Positions 34,110 to 46,965 of a DNA stretch of 64,000 nucleotides are shown in pieces. The notes below the pieces were generated by a model. It was not told the DNA's origin, did no database searches, and was given only the letters and a program-made list of their open reading frames with translations. The DNA is taken from positions 2,772,001-2,836,000 of the forward strand of contig JAJHZJ010000221.1 of the NCBI GenBank assembly GCA_023548195.1, in the 5' to 3' direction. Every line of letters starts with the position of its first letter. Within the stretch, counting starts at the first letter, position 1. This stretch comes from Bettongia penicillata ogilbyi. Taxonomy: Eukaryota; Chordata; Mammalia; Diprotodontia; Potoroidae. The translations under genes were made by a program, and so were the position numbers.

Positions 34110-34515
34110 ATTGAGCAAGTCACTTGGCCATCCTGAGCTTCAGTTTCCTCATTTGTAAAAAGAAGGGTTGTAGACTAGCAAGTCTCTGAGGTCCCTTCCA
34201 GCTCTGACTTTGTCATCCTCTAAGCCTGTGGCTCAAGTATCCTGAGTCCCACTTAATTCTTTTATTTACTTGATTCACTGTGTGTCCTTATGATCTCTAC
34301 AGTCACTTCTAGCTCTATAATTCTATAGCTAATTATCATTATTATAATTCTTATATAATTGATATGATTATGAGAAATATTCATTAGATTGTAAATTTTT
34401 CCTTTAGATTATAAGCTCCTTGAGGGCAGAGATTGTCTTTCTTTTTAAAGTATTTGTATCCCCGGTGGCACATAGTAGGTTCTTAATGTTTATTACTATT
34501 GACTAAGAAAGCTCC
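34110..34515 (+). repeat. MIR-like pieces and L2 3' end
   Basis: 34110-34220 has GAGCAAGTCACTTGGCC and CAGTTTCCTCATTTGTAAAA (MIR/SINE). 34385-34510 has TTATAAGCTCCTTGAGGGCAGAGA and CACATAGTAGGTTCTTAAT, the conserved L2 3' end. Confidence 0.8.
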
Positions 34516-34989
34516 TTTGATTATCTTTGACTGTACTTTGAGTTATTGAATTGTTTTTGTGCTAAGAGGTAACCATACCTAAATGTGCTGGGTATGGCTC
34601 TCCTCCAAGATTTCTGAAAAGGGGAAATTTCTCACAATCATGTCAAAAAAAAAAAAAGAAAAGGAAAGAAAATGAAATCAATAAATAAAATACCTGGTCT
34701 TTATTGAAGATTTGATGCAATCATTGGAGGTTCCCTGTTTTGGCTGGCAAATGAAACAACATGCATGAAGTTCTTTGAAGGCAGTAAAGGATATTTAAAT
34801 GATAACTGCTATTGTAAGTATCATGATAATTTTTGATTGTTATCATGAATATAATAAGAAACAGAGTGGTGTAAGGAATAGAGAAATTACCTCAAAGACT
34901 GAAAAACCTGACACATACTGCTATGTAACCCTGGACAAGTCTCTTAACCTCTCAATGTTGTAGACACCTCTCTGAGATGGTAAGTTGCA

Positions 34990-35205
34990 GAAAAGTTACA
35001 AGACTGCATTTGGGATTTTCTTGGCAAAGATACTCACATGGTTTGCCATTTCCATCTCCAGCTCATTTTATAGATGAGGAAACTGAGGCAAATGGGGTTA
35101 AAGGATTTCCCCAGGGTCACAGAGCTAGTAGATATCTGAGGTCAGATTTGAACTCAGGAAGATGAGTTCAGGCCTAGCACTTTATTCATTCTGCTCCCTA
35201 GCTTA
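34990..35205 (-). repeat. Marsupial SINE (MON1/MAR1 type)
   Basis: Reverse copy: GGGATTTTCTTGGCAAAGATAC, TTTTATAGATGAGGAAACTGAGG and CAGATTTGAACTCAGG. Confidence 0.9.
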
Positions 35206-36640
35206 TCCTGTTTTTAGCATTCCTAAATGTGAAACGATAATGAGTAAAATTATCTTCAGTGTCCTTAGGAGAGAGGAGGATGGGGTGGGGAACTTGATGA
35301 GTTAAGCAGTTCAGTAATGAGGAGCCTAACTTCCATCATTAGAAGGATGCTCCATGAAATGGACCCAAGCTTGGGAACAGAACAAGGAGTGGGCACAGTT
35401 CCTTTTAGTCCCTGTGGTGATCCAGAAGTGATGCCTCAGGATCAGACAGGCATTGCTTCAACTGTTCTTGTACCTGCTTTTTGGGAATTGCCTTCAGAGC
35501 CCGCAACAAGCATTTTATAGTTTTGAGAAGAATTTATTTAGTGGTTATAATGTATAGAACAGTCTGCACTAAAGCATGCAAGACAGGATGATGGCACAAA
35601 GTCATGCAAAGTCACAAGCCCTTGTTTATTTGTTTCTAGTGACTCTGTATTTTAGAAAAATCCAGAAATAATTTGGTGCCAACTCAGGTGAAGAAGGTGG
35701 GTGATTCCAACAGGTGAATTCATTTTGTGTACTTTTGGAGAGTTGATCAGCAATACTAATTACATGTGACAGCTTCTCTTCCTACCCTCTACTGGGGATA
35801 CTGACTTAGCTTGTTTTAGTTGAGTGGTTGATTGATTGATTGATTAGTTAAGTGACCATGTAATAATATAAAAGAAATACCTTAAATACCAATCAGTATC
35901 CAAGATGTGTCTCCTGGCTGGCTGAGAGTGAGTCTGACAATGCAGAATAAGTTAATGAGTTTTATCCAGTGCATTAGAAATCAGCATGGAGGTGTGTTCT
36001 AGGAAAAGATATTTTTCTGCTGGGACTGCTAAGGGAGCTGGTGGTTCCAGAGGTGAAAGAATCATGGGCAAACCCAGGCACTGCAGAAATGTAACTAGAT
36101 AGAATAAGGTCAAGTGCCATCCAGTTAGGAACTGGTTAATTTTCTTTGATGTGTTTTCCAAATAATTCCCAATTCTTTACCCTCTTTTAGTAGTTCTGAA
36201 TTTGTATTTCTCTTTCTCTAACCTATCTTGCCTTGCCTTTCCTTTCCAAATAAACCTTAGAAAATCCTTCAGATATAGAATAACAGCAGTGAGAAGGGGA
36301 AGACAGAGCAAATGCAAGAAACAGTCATTCATTTCTGGGGGCAGAGGCAGGAAAGGGGAAAGTAGAATTAGGGATTAGATAGCACAGATTTTTCAACCCA
36401 GGGAGCCAAGCAGACTCAGGAACTTGGAAGGGTCAGGAGACTCAAGGCCTTGAGGTAGGTGAGGTTCAGTGATGAGTGAAATATAGAAATGTGTGAAAGA
36501 TGCAAGTCTTGAGGCCCAAAGGCAAGATTTCTTGGACCCATTGCAAGGATGAGGGGGTTTCATTAGCTGACAGAGATCAACAAGTCCAAGGCCCTAAGGC
36601 TTGAATATTTCACAGTAAATAATTTGGGCAGAAGAATTTT
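35206..36640. other. GDNF upstream flank, no feature recognised
   Basis: Unique-looking AT-rich sequence with a short (TTGA)n at 35829-35845. No gene or classifiable repeat is seen. Confidence 0.45.
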
Positions 36641-37640
36641 TTGGTGTGATAATGGAATAATTTCTTTCCTCTAAAAACAACAAACACGATGAATACAGAG
36701 AAGCATTTGAAGACATATAAACTGATGCAAAGTGAAGCAAGCAGATTCACAGGGACTGCAACATTGTAAATGCGAAGAACAATCACAAGATAGTAGAAAA
36801 TGAATGTTTCAAAATTATAAAGAACAAAGTTGACCCTAAAGAACAGATATTAAAAGATATTCTTCGTTGCCCATTTATAGAGGTAGGAGAGGGACCTTTA
36901 GGTGTGGAACACTGCATATAAAATTTGTTTTGTTTTCAATATATTCATTAGTTTTGCTGACTTTTTCTTATTTTTCCTCTTTTTCTTTCTTTTTTGAGAA
37001 ATTCTTTGTTATAAGGAATAGCTCTCTTAGAAAGATGAGAGGAGGGATATGAGGGAAATCTAGGTAGTATAAAAACAGAAGATATCAATAAAAATCTATT
37101 TACAAAAATAACTTTTGGATTGAAATTGGGTATAATATCAAAGACATAAGCAAAGCTCTAATATATGGCAACATTCCTAAAAGTACTATTTGTGGTAGCA
37201 AAGAACTGGAAATAAATCAGTTGCTTTATCAACTATGGAATGGATGAACAAATTGTGTATATGAATGTAATGGAATGTAATTGTATGGAAAGAAATGATA
37301 TGTATGAGGAATTCAGAGAAACATGAAAAGATTTCTATGAATGAGTGCAGACAGCAAGATACACAGAACCAAAAGAAGAGTATGTTCAGTGACTACAGCA
37401 ATATAAATGAAAAAACCTGATAAAAGGAAGTCAAGTTGAAAAAGAAGTGATGGTGCCAGAGAACAGACAATGAATGTGCCTCCATGCTCTGTGTTTGTCA
37501 GACATGGTCACTGTATCAGATGACTTTTAAAATATAATTGTTTTTCATTGTTACAAGGGAGGAGTTCAATCTGAAGGAGGGGCTCCCCATGACTGTGATG
37601 TAAAGACAAAAATCATTAATGAAATGTATTTTAGAAATAA
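36640..37640 (+). repeat. Two L1 3' end fragments in tandem
   Basis: 36655-37120 and 37140-37640, both plus strand. Shared L1 3' words are ACTGATGCAAAGTGAAGCAAGCAG in the first, and GAACTGGAAATAAATCAG, GGATGAACAAATTGTG and ACACAGAACCAAAAGAAGAG in the second. They may be two insertions. Confidence 0.75.
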
Positions 37641-39540
37641 GAAAAAATAAAGGGGAGTGTGATTATGAAACAGAGACTAATTTTCTGGAGATGGTTCCTA
37701 AACTAGTTTTGGAATTATTTAAAAAAAAAAAAACCCAAACCAAAAACAATCACAACAATAAATTCATTAGATTAGGTTTAGAGTCTAAATTTCTTTTCTC
37801 AAAATCTTTTTTTGTTTATTAAGTAGAGACTCTGAAGGTAGCTACTTTGAAGGAAATAGAATTAAGCTGGAGGTATATTGTAAATTTTAGGATGCCTATT
37901 ATTTAGCGTGTGTGCACACACACACACATACAAAAGTACTACCAATTTGTAATCCTAGGAGCTGGATAAATTAAGCTGTCTTACTTTGCAGTCCTATGTA
38001 TTTTATTGTACGCAATTCGAAGCATTATTCTATGAAGGGCTACATAGGTTTCAACAAAGGGTACAATGACCCCCCTCCCCAAATTAAAAAATTCCTGTTT
38101 TATAGCCATATCTCATCTAATGTTTTCAATGAATGATCTATTTACAATGCAAACATGGCAAGTGAGAATGTGGTTTCCATTATAGAGCCTTATAAATTAC
38201 AAATATACATCGGAGAGAAAGAACATTTTCAACTATTTTTTCTAAGTCTATAGTTTTTGTACTTCTTCCTTTCCTGTTCCATGATTATACTCTTTTTGAC
38301 TTTAACAGAATTATTTTCTGGGGAACTTTTTCTTTCTTGTATGAATTCAATTCTTTTTGATTCAGCAACTGCGCCGCCCCCCCCCCCCTTTTTACTTAGT
38401 CTTTGAATGCCGTTGGAATTAGCACAGCTGTTTGTGTTTATTTCCTTACTTGTATACTCCTATCATAGGAGATGTCAGCATAGTGCTTGGAGCCTGATAA
38501 TTATCTGTTATTGAGAGAACAGATAAGCCCCAAGCACTGGGCTCTCCAGTTCACATGGGACCAGTCGTTTGTAAAGCAAATGGAAGCGTTCATAGAATTC
38601 TGAAAAGAACCCCTGACCTTGAAGAACTCTTGCCCTTATCTGAGGATAATAGTAGGGTAAGTACAATATTGCTTCAGAACTATTAAAGGGACCTTTAAGG
38701 ACTGTGCTTATTATTTCTGCTTTACGATTGTTACCAAGTTGTATAAACTACAACAAAAGCATCTTGGTTTGTCCTGGAAGAAATTTAGCATTTTGTCTTT
38801 CAAGCCTTTTTTTTTTTTTTTTTGAAGTGGCTTATCCCAAACCACACACAAAAAATGGGAAAAATATATTTTCAGATGAATTTTAATGATCTGCAAGTCC
38901 CCAGAACTCAGTTTTTCCTAAAGATGTTTTTTTTTTTTTGTTGTCGCTGATACTTTTATTACTTTGTCCTTTAAGAAGTCTCTTCACTGTTCTTGACAGG
39001 ATGAGACATCATGTCACAAAAATAGTAAGACTAGTTTTTGATGCATTGTAACTTGAAATTTTTAGCTGTCTGCAGGATTTTATTTCACTAACCTTGGAGT
39101 AGTAGTACATGGAATCTTTCCTACGTTACTTCTCGAGTTAATACTTAACCTACATCAATACAATGCAAAAATTGGTTTAGAAAAGAAAAGTAATTGGGCA
39201 GGTGGACATGGAGTTTTAGGGATGTGTGTGTGTGTATTTAAAGGAATAGTTCATCAAGATGTTTCACACACAGGAGTGTTCTGTTATTATGAAGGGAAGA
39301 ATCTAAGTCAAAATGATTTCCTCCAATTAAGACATTTTCTTACTGCCGCCATTTGCATAGTGTGCTAGGTCACTGGGTCATATGTAAGTGAGGGAAGAAA
39401 TTGTCAAGTAGGAGACAAAAGCCCTAGGCCATCGTACCAAGGTAGAAAAGATGAAGCCCTGAATTTATCTCCATACCTGGCTCCTACTGTAAATTTGGAG
39501 GGAGGCCCAAGGACTTGGGCAGTGGCAAGAAAGGTGAGGG
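37641..39540. other. GDNF upstream flank, mostly unclassified
   Basis: Contains short CA (37914-37926) and poly-C/T tracts and a compact hairpin at 38482-38538. 38390-38660 looks unique. No gene is recognised. Confidence 0.45.
38482..38538. other. 57-base imperfect hairpin with GATA motifs
   Basis: AGTGCTTGG pairs with CCAAGCACT at the ends, and TTATCTGTT pairs with AACAGATAA inside, around an 8-base loop; the left side has 7 extra bases. The inner arms contain AGATAA GATA-factor sites. It may be a hairpin RNA, a small MITE or chance. Confidence 0.5.
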
Positions 39541-39544
39541 AGAG

Positions 39545-40020
39545 TTCAGGAGCAGAGAATTTTAGAGTTGGAAAGGATCTCATTGGCTGTCAGGTTCAAC
39601 CCATACCTGAAAAGGAATTCTAGTGACATCCAATAAGAGGCCGTATAGCCTCTCTTTGAAGACTTCCAATGATGGGACCTAGGACCTCTCAAGGTGGCTT
39701 ATTTCACTTAGAACCATTCTGATTGTGAGGAGGTTTTTTCCAGATGTCAAGCCTAATTTTGCCTCTTTGTTACTTATTCCCGTTGCTTCTAAGTCGGCCT
39801 TCTCAGGCCATAAAGAACAAAGCAGCCCTTAAAATGAAAGGCATTTATTTATCATGTTCCCCTTTGCTTTTCTCTCCTTGTGAAGTGTTCGCAGTTCTTT
39901 TGACCTATTGTCATGTGACATGGCTTTTATCCTCCCAGTTGCTCCCTCCTTTGGCTGTTCTTCAGGTTATTAATCTCCTTTCTAAATTATGGTGCTTAGA
40001 ACTAAATACAAGATTCTATA
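39545..40020 (-). repeat. CR1/L3-type LINE 3' region
   Basis: Plus strand reads AGAGTTGGAAAGGATCTCATTGG, CTCTCTTTGAAGACTTCCAATGATGGGACC and AAATTATGGTGCTTAGAACTAAATACAAGA, the reverse complement of CR1-family 3' sequence well known in amniotes. Confidence 0.75.
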
Positions 40021-41520
40021 CATACATTACACACACACACACACACACATGCACTTATACACAATATGCTCTCTCTCTCTTTTTCTTTCTCTCTCTCATC
40101 TATCTATATCGATGTCCATAGTCTGACCAATACAGAGCAGCATTGTCTCCTTACGTTTTGAAACAGAGCACTGGATCAAGACAGTGAGGAGACCTAGCCT
40201 CTAGGTCCAGGCCCACCTAACTGACTAGGTAATTTTGGACAAGTCTCTGACTTTTGGTTTCTTCAATTGTAACAGGGGAATACACTAATTTCTCCTATTT
40301 CACAGGCTTATAGTGAAGATTAAGTGAGAATATAAGTGAAGGTATTTTGAAAAATATAAATATTCATAGTAGTTATTAATTATCAGGTACCTAAAGCCCT
40401 TGTGAGAACTCGGGAGCTAGAGTCCTTTGTTACTTCTCCCATATCAGCATGGGCTTTTGTGGATAAGAAATTTTCCAAATCATGAAATTGTTTGATCTTT
40501 TCTTTTCATATAGTCAAAGAAATTAATAACAAAAAAATTTTAGATGTAAAATCAGAGTAAATAACTAGAAAGTCGATAGAATAGGAAATAAAGAAATCAA
40601 TGAACTCATTCTCTGTTTTTTACATGAATGCATCCCCTTAAAGGTACCTGGGGGATTACAGTCTAAGCCTGTTTTAATGGATAATAGTCTGATCCCCCCA
40701 GCATACTGGAGAAGGGACATGTTGCCTTCAGAAAACACAGCTCAATGTGTTCTTAAAAAAGCTTAACAACTAGTACTGTCATGGTAGAGTTCCATTAATG
40801 TCTCCAAGGACAGACGTTTTGGGACAGGTTCACTGAAGCCTCTTGGCTTGGCTCCAGAGTCATCATCAGAATTCTTCTTGAAGTCCGGGGTTTAGAAATC
40901 CATGACTATACTGCCACATTCCTTTCTTTTTGTCTCCCTGCTTCAAGGACAACCCTACTTATTCCAGAAGACTCTCCCACCAATCAGAATTCTTATCTGA
41001 TATGGGCACTGGTCTTCAAACGGATATGCAATCTTCTGGGAAATTTGGTCTAATGAATTTCTCTCAGTGCTTTCTTCATTACCAGCACATGGGAAATGAA
41101 GTTCTGTGGATTTTTCTCGTTTCTACTGCATCCTCCTCTGATACAGTTAAGTGGCTCAGTGGAAAGAGTACTGAGCCTGGGGTCATGAAAAGTCAGACAC
41201 AACTAAAATGGCTGAACAATAATGAAACCTAGTCAAACTGGGAACACAGGCATATTTGAAAACAAGCATCATAAAGAGCTACTTATTTGCATATGGCCTA
41301 GTCATAGGCAATTATTCCAATGACAAAGACCACATGCAGGTACCATGTTAAAGCTACAAGCAGGCTAGGTGTAGAAGGTCTAAGCAGATGCCTAACAATA
41401 GTACATATAGCAAACTTCTTCATTAAAGAGTAAAAACATAGGTCGCACATAATACATTCCACATAGCATCACATACCAAGAATGTATGTAGATGACCAAA
41501 TACAGAGACCACAAATAGTA
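40021..41520. repeat. CA/CT tracts, diverged SINEs, unclassified flank
   Basis: (CA)n at 40028-40049. An old plus-strand SINE at 40150-40380 (TGGACAAGTCTCTGAC, TTTCTTCAATTGTAACAGG). A truncated SINE at 41145-41225 whose tail follows directly on the head (GGGGTCATGAAAAGTCAGACACAAC), so the centre is deleted. No gene is seen. Confidence 0.6.
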
Positions 41521-41524
41521 TTTA

Positions 41525-41650
41525 GAGAGTCCATGTGGCATTGTGGATAAAGAACTGTCCTCAGAGCTGGGAAGACCTGAGTTCAAGTCCTTCCTCTGAC
41601 ACATATTGGCTATGTGACCCTTTGTAAATGACTTAAACTTTTGATGTAGG
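41525..41650 (+). repeat. Marsupial SINE, 5' part
   Basis: GAGAGTCCATGTGGCATTGTGGATAAAG then GAAGACCTGAGTTCAAGTCC and CTATGTGACCCTTTGTAAATGAC show a plus-strand tRNA-derived SINE head. Confidence 0.8.
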
Positions 41651-42940
41651 CAAGTGCCTAAAATGATGAGTTTCATAGAATATGATAATCTATATTGGGA
41701 GAGGGATTTTCCTCACCCCTATGCCAATAAAATCAAAGGTTCAGTCTCTATCTTGTATGCAGTGTACACACTGTATCAGTAGATGTCATTGATTACATGT
41801 AGTAATCTCCCCCATTCCCCTTGGGGCATCATGTATATCAGCCTAGTGTTCTGGGTGATGGATGTGACTTCAGTGAACCACTTCATGATTTAAGTCACTA
41901 CTTTATCTATGAATCTCTACCTGCAGAAATAGCCATTCTATTGGATAGATTAAGCCCCCGAGGTGGTTGGATTCCTTTATTGCTTTTTCAGAAATGAAAC
42001 TGCTACTATGCTCTCCCTGCTTTTAGGCATAGTTTTTTCTTCAGGAGAATAAATGCTTGTTTTGCTTTCATGTTGGGTTAATTTTCTATAAAGAATATCT
42101 ACTTCCAACTTTTTAACTTTTCTGCTAAAAGTTGAAATTTTATTTTTTCTCCTCTGTAGTTTGTGCATGAAGGCTCACTATACCTTCTCACTATGCCTTC
42201 CTTATCTCTCTCAACCCCAACTCTGAGCTAATGGTAACTTCTTCAAAGTTTTCAGGCTGAGCCTTAATTTTCTCATCTGTAAAATGAGAGGGCTGGATTA
42301 GAGATCCACAAATATCTTCTGAAGTCTCTTATAACTCAAGATCTATAATCTTATGATCCTATGGGTAATTGGGAGAGATTGCCAAGTATGTGACTCTCAT
42401 CTAGATGTCAAGCACACCCATGTTTACAAGTGATTAGGATGTTCAATGTGTCCCAAGGTCATTTTCCATAAGACTAATCATAAGTCCAGAAAGACAATCC
42501 ATGAGGCTCAGTGGCTTCTGCACCCTGGTTAATGATCAATGCCCCACAACTTTCAAGACCTTAAAGAAGAGTAAAACTTTGCTGATAACCATGTCAAAAG
42601 GAAGACTTTTTCTCTTTCAGATGAATTTCCACTTACAGCAGTTATGGAGATGATGTGCTGATTAGGATTGTTCAATCACACCTAGTTGCCACTCGCCCTA
42701 CTGGTTGCTCAGATAGGTTTTTGGGTCCAAATGTTCCCTCCTAATTTCTGAGAATTGGAATAAATGAATCTGTTCTTTATCCTTTTTGCTACCTTTGAGC
42801 CCCCATCAAGAAACAGTGCTTCTGGCAAAACAACTCAACATTTGCTGTATCTCTTCCTCTACTATGGGACTAACTATATATAAGTGCTGTATTTATCAAA
42901 GACTTTTTCTGCATCTATTGATATAATCAGGTAAATATTG
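41651..42940. other. GDNF upstream flank, no gene seen
   Basis: A lysine-rich minus frame at 41977-42168 is not assignable. A MIR-like stretch lies at 42255-42365 (AATTTTCTCATCTGTAAAATGAGAGGGCTGG). Confidence 0.45.
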
Positions 42941-43150
42941 TTTTATTATTAATATGATATATACTTTCTTTTTATTATTAATTACTATTAATTTTATTAT
43001 TTTAAATAAGAATATTATTATATTAATTATTAATAAATCATCTCAATTAATTAATAATTGATTATTAATATTTATATTATAATTAAATTATATCATTAAT
43101 TAAATTAATTAATTTTAATTTATTATATAAATTATATAAATTTCATTCAT
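42941..43150. repeat. AT-rich low-complexity tract
   Basis: Nearly pure A/T made of ATTAATTA/TTATTAAT words, directly left of the fold-back arm. A similar tract lies at 44810-44950, inside the right arm. Confidence 0.9.
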
Positions 43151-43427
43151 TATTTCATTTCCTTTTTACCTCTCTTTCTTTTTTCTTTACAAGAGGTATC
43201 AGGGAGACAAAGAAAGGAAATATTGTATTATAATAGGATATTATAATGAAAAAATAACATAGTCATAGTCACAAATGTGAATGGAATGAACTTATTCATA
43301 AAATGGAGGAAGATGTTATAATGGATCAGAAAGTAAAACCAAAACATTTATTGTTTATAAAAAAACACACGTAAAATATTATTTTACTTCAGTTAAAATT
43401 TTAACAGCAAGCAGTCATGGACACAAA
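43151..43427 (+). repeat. Left arm of L1 fold-back (ORF2 endonuclease start)
   Basis: 277 bases that recur in reverse complement at 44954-45230 with only a few differences. The text AATGTGAATGGAATGAACTT corresponds to the start of the L1 ORF2 endonuclease (NVNGMN), but stops show it is dead. Confidence 0.85.
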
Positions 43428-44810
43428 GCAACATTTTTTAAAAGACATGGCTAAGAGATAGGCATGGTAACTACATTATACTTAGAGACACCATAAATAA
43501 TGAAAAATATCAATATTCAATATGTACTTTCACCTAATGTCATAGTTTCTAAATACTTTAATGCTAACTGAACTACAGAATAAGGAAATATAGACAGTAA
43601 AAGAATACTTGAAGATTTCAGTTCACACTTTTCAAAATTAACCATATCTAACATAAATAAGAAGTTAAAGATATGAACAGAATTTTAGAAATATTAGATT
43701 TGATAGGTGCTTTGTTGAACATCAGATAAGATTCATAAAGAGTTATGCATATTGTTCACTGTTGTGTTACACATTTATGAGAAAAAAAATGACCATGTTC
43801 TGGGTTATAAAAAACATATAAAAACTGAAGAAAGGCAGAAATGCTAAATATATCCTTTACAGACCACAATGGATAAATATTATAATCAACAAGAGAAATC
43901 TGAAGAAAGGATTCTGGCTTAGAAACTAAATAATGCAATCCTAAAGTATAAGACCAAAATAAATCACAAGAACAAGAATTTTTTTAAATTATAACAGTGA
44001 AATAGCCTACTAGTACTAATAAGATGCAATCAAGACCATACTTAAGGGGAATTTTTCCTCTCTATGCACTTATATCAATGAATGAAGAAATCAACTAATT
44101 AAACAGGCAACTAAAAATAACTAGAAAAATCAAATAACCTCTGAATGAGCACAAAAATGAAAATGCTGAAAATCAAAATGAAATTAACAAATTTAATTTT
44201 TTTAACTATGGAAATCATAAATAAAACTAAAAGACTTTTAAAAACAACAACAAAAGAGGCAAATCATTAACTAACTTGAGAAACAGGAAGAGAGAAATAG
44301 AGGAAAACAAAATTGTTAAAATATAAAATAATAGCCAGACTTCACATCAAATGAAGAAGATAAAAATGGTCAGAAGTTGTTGTATCTAGTTATATGCTAA
44401 CAAAGAAAACCTATTTAAATGATACCATTTCAGAAACAAAAAAAATGAAAGCTATAAATTACTCCCAAAATAAAACCCTGAACTCCAATGAATTCACAAG
44501 AAAATTCTATGAAGTATATACAAAGAAGTCAACTGCTATATTACATATCATATAGAAATAAAGGATACCTAAACTACATCTATTAAAAAAAGTTCCTTAC
44601 AACCAAACAAGATAGAAATAGTGCAGAGAAAAAAAGAGTAGGCCACTATTATGAATAAATATTGAAACAAAAATATTTAATAAACTAGCAGCAAATAAAC
44701 TAAATAAATATATTCAAGAAGTTATTTGTTACATCTAGGTTGTATTTATACTAAAAGTGTCAAGATTGTTTAACATTAGGAAAACTGTAAATATATTCTA
44801 TCATATTAAT
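43428..44810 (+). repeat. L1 ORF2 body, decayed
   Basis: Plus-strand continuation of ORF2 from the left arm: phrases matching endonuclease (GACCATGTTCTGGGTTATAAA, GACCACAATGGATAAA) and the linker before the reverse transcriptase (TTAAGGGGAATTTTTCCTC). Many stops and deletions. Confidence 0.75.
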
Positions 44811-44953
44811 AGTAATTAATAATAAAATTATATTAATTATTTTTTATTATCAATAGTAATTTTTAATTAATTATTAATTATTGATAATTATATTTTAATT
44901 TAATTAATTAAATTTAATTTATATTATTTATTTTCATTATACTGTATTCATTA

Positions 44954-45230
44954 TTTGTGTCCATGACTGCTTGCTGTTAAAATTTTAACTGAAGTATAAT
45001 AATATTTTATGTGTGTTTTTTTATAAACAATAAATGTTTTGGTTTTACTTTCTGATCCATTATAACATCTTCCTCCATTTTATGAATAAGTTCATTCCAT
45101 TCACATTTGTGGCTATGACTATGTTATTTTTTCATTATAATATCCTATTATAATACAATATTTCCTTTCTTTGTCTCCCTGATACCTCTTGTAAAGGAAA
45201 AAGAAAGAGAGGTAAAAAGGAAATGAAATA
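44954..45230 (-). repeat. Right arm of L1 fold-back
   Basis: Reverse complement of 43151-43427. By eye over about 240 compared bases, mismatches are a few percent. The outer side runs on into different sequence from the left arm. Confidence 0.85.
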
Positions 45231-46720
45231 AGCATTGTCTATAATTGTAAAATTCTTATCCCAGTATTTTTCCTTATCCTTCTTTACTCAGATTCATATC
45301 CTCAGATCTTTTGTACATTCTCTCCTACTTCTCTCTTTCATAGTTACAATTTGTTTTACTTGTAACTATCCTCTTCCTTACCCAGTTCATGTAAGAACAA
45401 GCAATACAATTACTGAATTAACAAAACAATATATAATTTGAACCCTCTTCTCGCCACTTCCTAATTCTATGCTTGCATAAATAACATCTACTTGCAGCCT
45501 CTTAATTATGAGAAAAAGTAAATTCCTCCATATTTCTTTCCCTTCCTTTCTAGGGTATCCCTTCCCCCCTTTTCTCATTTTTTCCACTAAATATTTAGGT
45601 CTCAAGTTTGTTTTTCTTCTCACAACCTTTAGAGGTTGTGCAATTCTGAACAGATAATTATCCCATTGCCTCATTTCAGGATGTAGGCAACTGGTCATCA
45701 TTTATTCCTTTTAAATTATTTCAACTTGTTTATCTTTCTACATTTCTCCTGTCTCTTACATTCTTTTTCTTTTTTAAAAGTGCTTTAAAAAATCTGAACT
45801 TAATAAACATATTATAAGACAAGCATTTTCGTATACATAGAGGTAGATTTTTTTTTTGCATGTGAAATAGCTTATCTCTATTATGTACAGCTTGATTTTT
45901 CTTTAAAATACATAATAAATTCAGCAACCTGTTTGTTTTACCTTCTGGGCTTCCTACTGTTTTCTTCTAACTGGACTGATTCCACTTTTTCCAAATGTTT
46001 GTTGTACTTCTTTTCATTGATCTTGCTGGAGATTAGCAATCACATTTCTGGGTATGTTAAATCTGGAATTTCTTTCAGGTAGTGACAACCTGTGAATCTC
46101 TGTATTTTGTTTATGCTTTGACTCTCATAGTTATAGGCAATTTTCTTTTATGATTTTTTCAAATATGGAACCCAAATTCTTTATTTGTTTCAGCATTTTT
46201 TGGGGAAAGCCATTGATCAATTATTTCTGATGTTAGATGTCACAATTTCTTCTAATATATCTGCCTTTCTACATTGCTCTAATATTTTCTGCTATGTCAT
46301 TGCATTTTTGATGCTTGTTTCTTCCATTCTTTTTTTTTTTTAGTGTACATTAATAAGGTTTTTTAGCTTCTCTTCTAAGTTGTCTGTTTTCCTGTTTCCA
46401 AGTTTTTCCCCAGGAGTTAAAATTTTTCTCCATCTTTTCCTTATTTCTCTTTTCTCCATCTTTCTCTCCTATAGTTAATCTATATTCTTTTATTGAGTTC
46501 TAATTGTAAATGTTGTAGAATTATTTCTTCTGGAAGTTTACATGGAGGCTCTCTTAACCCACAGTATTTCTTTATTGCTTTAAAGATTTTCTTACATTTA
46601 TTTGTTTCTTTAGTCTTTCCATTAGAGATGACTAGCAAAAGACTCCTCCCTTCCTTCCTGTTTCATTGTAATTTCTCTTATGTAAACAATTGCTGGTTTT
46701 ACTGACTTTTCTATCCCTGA
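45231..46720 (-). repeat. Probable L1 5' half (inter-ORF and ORF1 region), decayed
   Basis: Pyrimidine-rich plus strand with phrases like GGAATTTCTTTCAGGTAGTGACAACC and TTCTAAGTTGTCTGTTTTCCTG, similar in style to reversed L1 ORF1/5' sequence. It would continue the minus-strand L1 of the right arm upstream. Assignment is tentative. Confidence 0.4.
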
Positions 46721-46784
46721 ATACGCAAAACTTTAAGCCCTCAGCCTGTGATAGGGCAATAAGAAAGCCCTGTTTGTTGGGACA

Positions 46785-46965
46785 ACTGAGTGTGCAGTGG
46801 ATAGAATGCTGATCTTGGAATCAGGACATTCTGAGTTCAAATCTGGCCTTAGACATTTAAGAGATGTATGACCCTTACCTGTCAAAGTAGCTTACCTTGT
46901 GAGGATTAGATGAGATAATATTTTTAAAGCTCTTAGCAGAATGCATACTCTATAGTAGGAACTAT
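46785..46965 (+). repeat. Marsupial SINE with MIR-like 3' half
   Basis: GACAACTGAGTGTGCAGTGGATAGAA, CTGAGTTCAAATCTGGCC and TGAGGATTAGATGAGATAA on the plus strand. Confidence 0.85.
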
